A DNA stretch of 45,089 bases from contig JAMPHY010000022.1 of assembly GCA_023663185.1 (NCBI GenBank), positions 1 to 45,089 of the forward strand. The letters run 5' to 3'. The stretch is from Clostridiales bacterium. GTDB taxonomy: Bacteria; Bacillota; Clostridia; Lachnospirales; Lachnospiraceae. Under the pieces are notes generated by a model. It had not been told where the DNA came from. It ran no database searches and saw nothing but the letters and a program-made list of their open reading frames with translations. This document shows positions 43,291 to 45,089 of the stretch, piece by piece. Each line of letters begins with the position of its first letter. Positions within the stretch are counted from its first letter, which is position 1. The translations under genes were made by a program, and so were the position numbers.

Positions 43291-43849
43291 TAAATTATGG
43301 GAAGAATGTATTGAGCCTACTTTTACAGCATTGGCAAAAGAAGATACATCATTATATATTCGTAGTGGAAGTTCTGATTCTTTATGCAGACTTTATAATG
43401 ATATAAAGAACAGTACAAAAAAAATATATATGAGAAATTTTGGCGATATAGTAAAGTTAGATAGGCATAAGATAGCAGCGTGTATGGCGAAGGCAATCTT
43501 GTTAGAAAGACCGATTTGTAAAAGGTTAGAAGAAGACTATGCCGGCACAGAAGTAAATTTTGTAATAGCTAATGAGGTTTTAGCTTTTTTGGTATCCACA
43601 GCCATTTTAAAAGCATATATAAAATTGAAATTGCAAAATGAAGATAATAATGGGCGCAAAAAGGCATATAGAAAAATATGTGAGTCGGACTTTATTTTTC
43701 CGCAAACAATTATGCAGGTTGACTATAGAACTTCAGTTTGTTGGGCATGGCATCATAATATTATAAATGGTTATTTTGATGTTTTAGGAACTGCTAATCT
43801 ATTTTTTATGATTGAGAATTATTCTATTGAAGTATATAGTAATAACTAA
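43271..43849 (+). CDS. soluble protein of unknown function in the membrane cassette
   Basis: The ATG at 43271 after GGAG gives 192 residues beginning MNKQEFSKLWEECIEP. A conserved-looking LDRHKIAACMAKAILLERPI near residues 58-77 stands out, with Arg-His and a Cys that could form an active site. The overall pattern is helical with WAWHHNIINGYFDVLG near the end. I do not recognise the family; related proteins occur as hypotheticals in mobile elements. It overlaps the preceding membrane protein by 20 bp. A terminator follows at 43914-43960. Confidence 0.65.
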   Translation: MNKQEFSKLWEECIEPTFTALAKEDTSLYIRSGSSDSLCRLYNDIKNSTKKIYMRNFGDIVKLDRHKIAACMAKAILLERPICKRLEEDYAGTEVNFVIANEVLAFLVSTAILKAYIKLKLQNEDNNGRKKAYRKICESDFIFPQTIMQVDYRTSVCWAWHHNIINGYFDVLGTANLFFMIENYSIEVYSNN

Positions 43850-43913
43850 AAGGATGTTATAAAAATGGGTATATAACATACACTTAAAATTTTTATATGA
43901 AACCTACCCCTAT

Positions 43914-43960
43914 GGCTATATTAGATGCAGTATATGTTTATCTGATATAGTCATTTTTTT
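43914..43960 (+). terminator. intrinsic terminator of the membrane cassette
   Basis: GGCTATATTAGAT (43914-43926) pairs with ATCTGATATAGTC (43940-43952), 13 bp with two G-U pairs, followed by TTTTTTT (43954-43960). Confidence 0.88.
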
Positions 43961-44218
43961 ACCGTTTTGATATTTACAATATGAAATGACGCATCGAAAA
44001 ATCATTGCTTATGCTATTGGTGTTTAGTATAATATACCATGTAACCGATAACACAGAAATGAGGTAAGAAAGAATATTTTTAGTAAGAAGAATTTGTTTA
44101 ATAACATAATCCCATTTATTGCAAGTTTTCTTACACTTATTGGGATGCTATCTATCCCAAAATCTGTATGTTTTCTTACATCTATTGGGATAGGGTGAAA
44201 GATGTTCGATAAAAATAG

Positions 44219-44300
44219 GCTTTTTATATAGGGTATATGGTAATATAGGGTGGTAATTATCTGTAGGATTTAAACATACCCCCTACCCCCTGTATAATGG
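44219..44300 (+). repeat. duplicated regulatory module, copy 1
   Basis: GCTTTTTATATAGGGTATA (44219-44237) is followed about 60 bp after its start by a C-rich segment ACCCCCTACCCCCTGTATA (44278-44296). Copy 2 at 44737-44817 has the same two parts at the same spacing. The C-rich part overlaps the TATAAT of the lipoprotein gene, so the module is likely a promoter-operator region. Confidence 0.65.
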
Positions 44301-44324
44301 ATGTTCAAAGGAGAGAATAAGAAA

Positions 44325-44708
44325 ATGAAGTATAGAAAATCAATTTTTATGGCTATTTATATGTTTGCTATAATGATGTTACTATCTGGATGCGGTGGAA
44401 CAAATAAAAATAGTGGTACATTTCAAAGTGAAAAAGAAATGTCAGAAATTATTAATGGCATATGGAAAACTGGTGATACAGAGTTTGATTTTATTTTATC
44501 CATTGAAAATGATAAGGTAAATTTGAGCATGGAAGGGAAAGACGATGAAGGGGCAGCAGATATTATTTATGTTCCTGATGATGGATATTTCTATTATTTG
44601 TATGAGGATAGTGAGGGTAATGAGAGTAAAGCACAATATAGCGTTGTTAATGAAAATGGCGAATATGTGATTAAAGATGATAACTGGACTTTCAAAAAAG
44701 TAGAATAG
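44325..44708 (+). CDS. small lipoprotein of unknown function
   Basis: The 127-residue protein has a lipoprotein signal peptide with lipobox LLSGC (Cys at about residue 24) and a C-terminal half (WKTGDTEFDFILSIENDKVN and onward) like small beta-sheet domains of Firmicutes lipoproteins. The ATG at 44325 follows AAAGGAGAG; an upstream start is possible. It should be anchored on the outer face of the membrane. Confidence 0.75.
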   Translation: MKYRKSIFMAIYMFAIMMLLSGCGGTNKNSGTFQSEKEMSEIINGIWKTGDTEFDFILSIENDKVNLSMEGKDDEGAADIIYVPDDGYFYYLYEDSEGNESKAQYSVVNENGEYVIKDDNWTFKKVE

Positions 44709-45089
44709 TACAGCCGATTTATCATATTTTTTCTTTGCTTTTTATATGGGGTATAGTGTATATATGATATTTTATATATAGAAACTGAAACCTATCCCCT
44801 CCCCTGTTATATGGGTATTAATAGAAATGGTGATTTTTACTTGATTTTCAATGATATATCTTTAAGTCTCAGAGTAAATGATTGTATACGGTAAGTTGTC
44901 AGAGTGATAGTGCTTTGTTTGGAATTTAAAGAAGTATAATTGATTTTTAGCGATATTTAATACGCTTCGGTAGTCAAAAAAATCAAGGTGACGTATGAGA
45001 TGAATAGATGCGGGCTTTCACAGAATAAAGTGTTTAAAATATAATGTAAACCTACCGGCATACACCCTTGCGCCTGCTGCCATAGATAC
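44709..45089 (+). other. 381-bp gap to the window end
   Basis: It contains the second copy of the regulatory module (44737-44817) and otherwise no reading frame or RNA gene that I can support. The final 60 bases include AAACCTACCGGCATACACCC, again similar to the C-rich half of the module. The next gene lies outside the window. Confidence 0.5.
44737..44817 (+). repeat. duplicated regulatory module, copy 2
   Basis: GCTTTTTATATGGGGTATA (44737-44755) and CCTATCCCCTCCCCTGTTAT (44791-44810) match copy 1 in sequence and spacing. It follows the lipoprotein gene and probably serves the next gene beyond the window. Confidence 0.65.

Larger units (their letters stand above)
43850..44324 (+). other. 475-bp gap with terminator, repeats and lipoprotein promoter region
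   Basis: After the terminator there is no gene until the lipoprotein. A 21-bp repeat TTTTCTTACAYYTATTGGGA (44126-44146 and 44171-44191, 45 bp apart) is combined with a perfect TTGGGAT/ATCCCAA hairpin (44140-44160). Then comes the first copy of the regulatory module (44219-44300), with TATAAT at 44292-44297. Confidence 0.6.

Noticed and set aside
1-45089. tRNA, rRNA, riboswitch or complete insertion sequence
   Set aside because: I looked for tRNA-like TTCGANNC arms, rRNA conserved blocks, common riboswitch cores and transposase frames and saw none that I could support; weak structured RNAs may have been missed.

Overview
The window looks like a chromosomal segment of a Gram-positive Clostridia bacterium, most likely a Lachnospiraceae. 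Three things point there: the gene order murE-priA-def-fmt-YugP-like peptidase-rsmB-rlmN-PP2C phosphatase-PASTA kinase-rsgA, the meso-diaminopimelate type MurE, and strong AGGAGG ribosome sites. The placement is inference; no rRNA or tRNA gene is present to confirm it.

Bases 1-12539 are a compact housekeeping block on the + strand (cell wall, replication restart, translation initiation, rRNA modification, Ser/Thr phosphorylation control), interrupted only by a nested inverted-repeat element at about 5402-5585. Bases 12552-19901 hold a TetR-type regulator divergent from an MMPL/RND exporter, then a 1310-residue secreted, membrane-anchored GLUG-repeat protein. A 30-bp inverted repeat brackets the exporter gene.

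Bases 19902-36000 are an accessory and defence-like island with many signs of decay: a fused type IIG-like restriction-modification enzyme, an esterase, a frameshifted AlbA_2/ATP-binding regulator, an orphan two-spacer CRISPR array with Cas12a (type V-A) repeats and no cas gene, a HigBA-type toxin-antitoxin pair, an ABC exporter with an XRE regulator, two autoinhibited Fic proteins with elaborate operators, a DUF4304-like protein, a RadC/JAB-like protein, the ruined 3' end of a tyrosine integrase, and a truncated, frameshifted BREX brxL.

Bases 36000-45089 are much more AT-rich and look like part of a different mobile element (plasmid-, phage- or ICE-like): HU-like protein, cold-shock-fold protein, small phage-type proteins, an AEP-type primase with a zinc finger, an HNH/AP2 protein, a coiled-coil protein, a three-gene membrane cassette of unknown function and a small lipoprotein. 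Its long gaps contain hairpins, a promoter-leader peptide-terminator unit and a duplicated regulatory module.

The strongest unusual signal is the mini CRISPR array at 25327-25486. Three 36-nt repeats are spaced at exactly 62 nt. The middle repeat ends in the canonical Cas12a handle, the first has a broken handle hairpin and the last has a decayed 3' half. It sits about 60 bp before the toxin-antitoxin promoter, so a trans-acting or regulatory role is worth testing.
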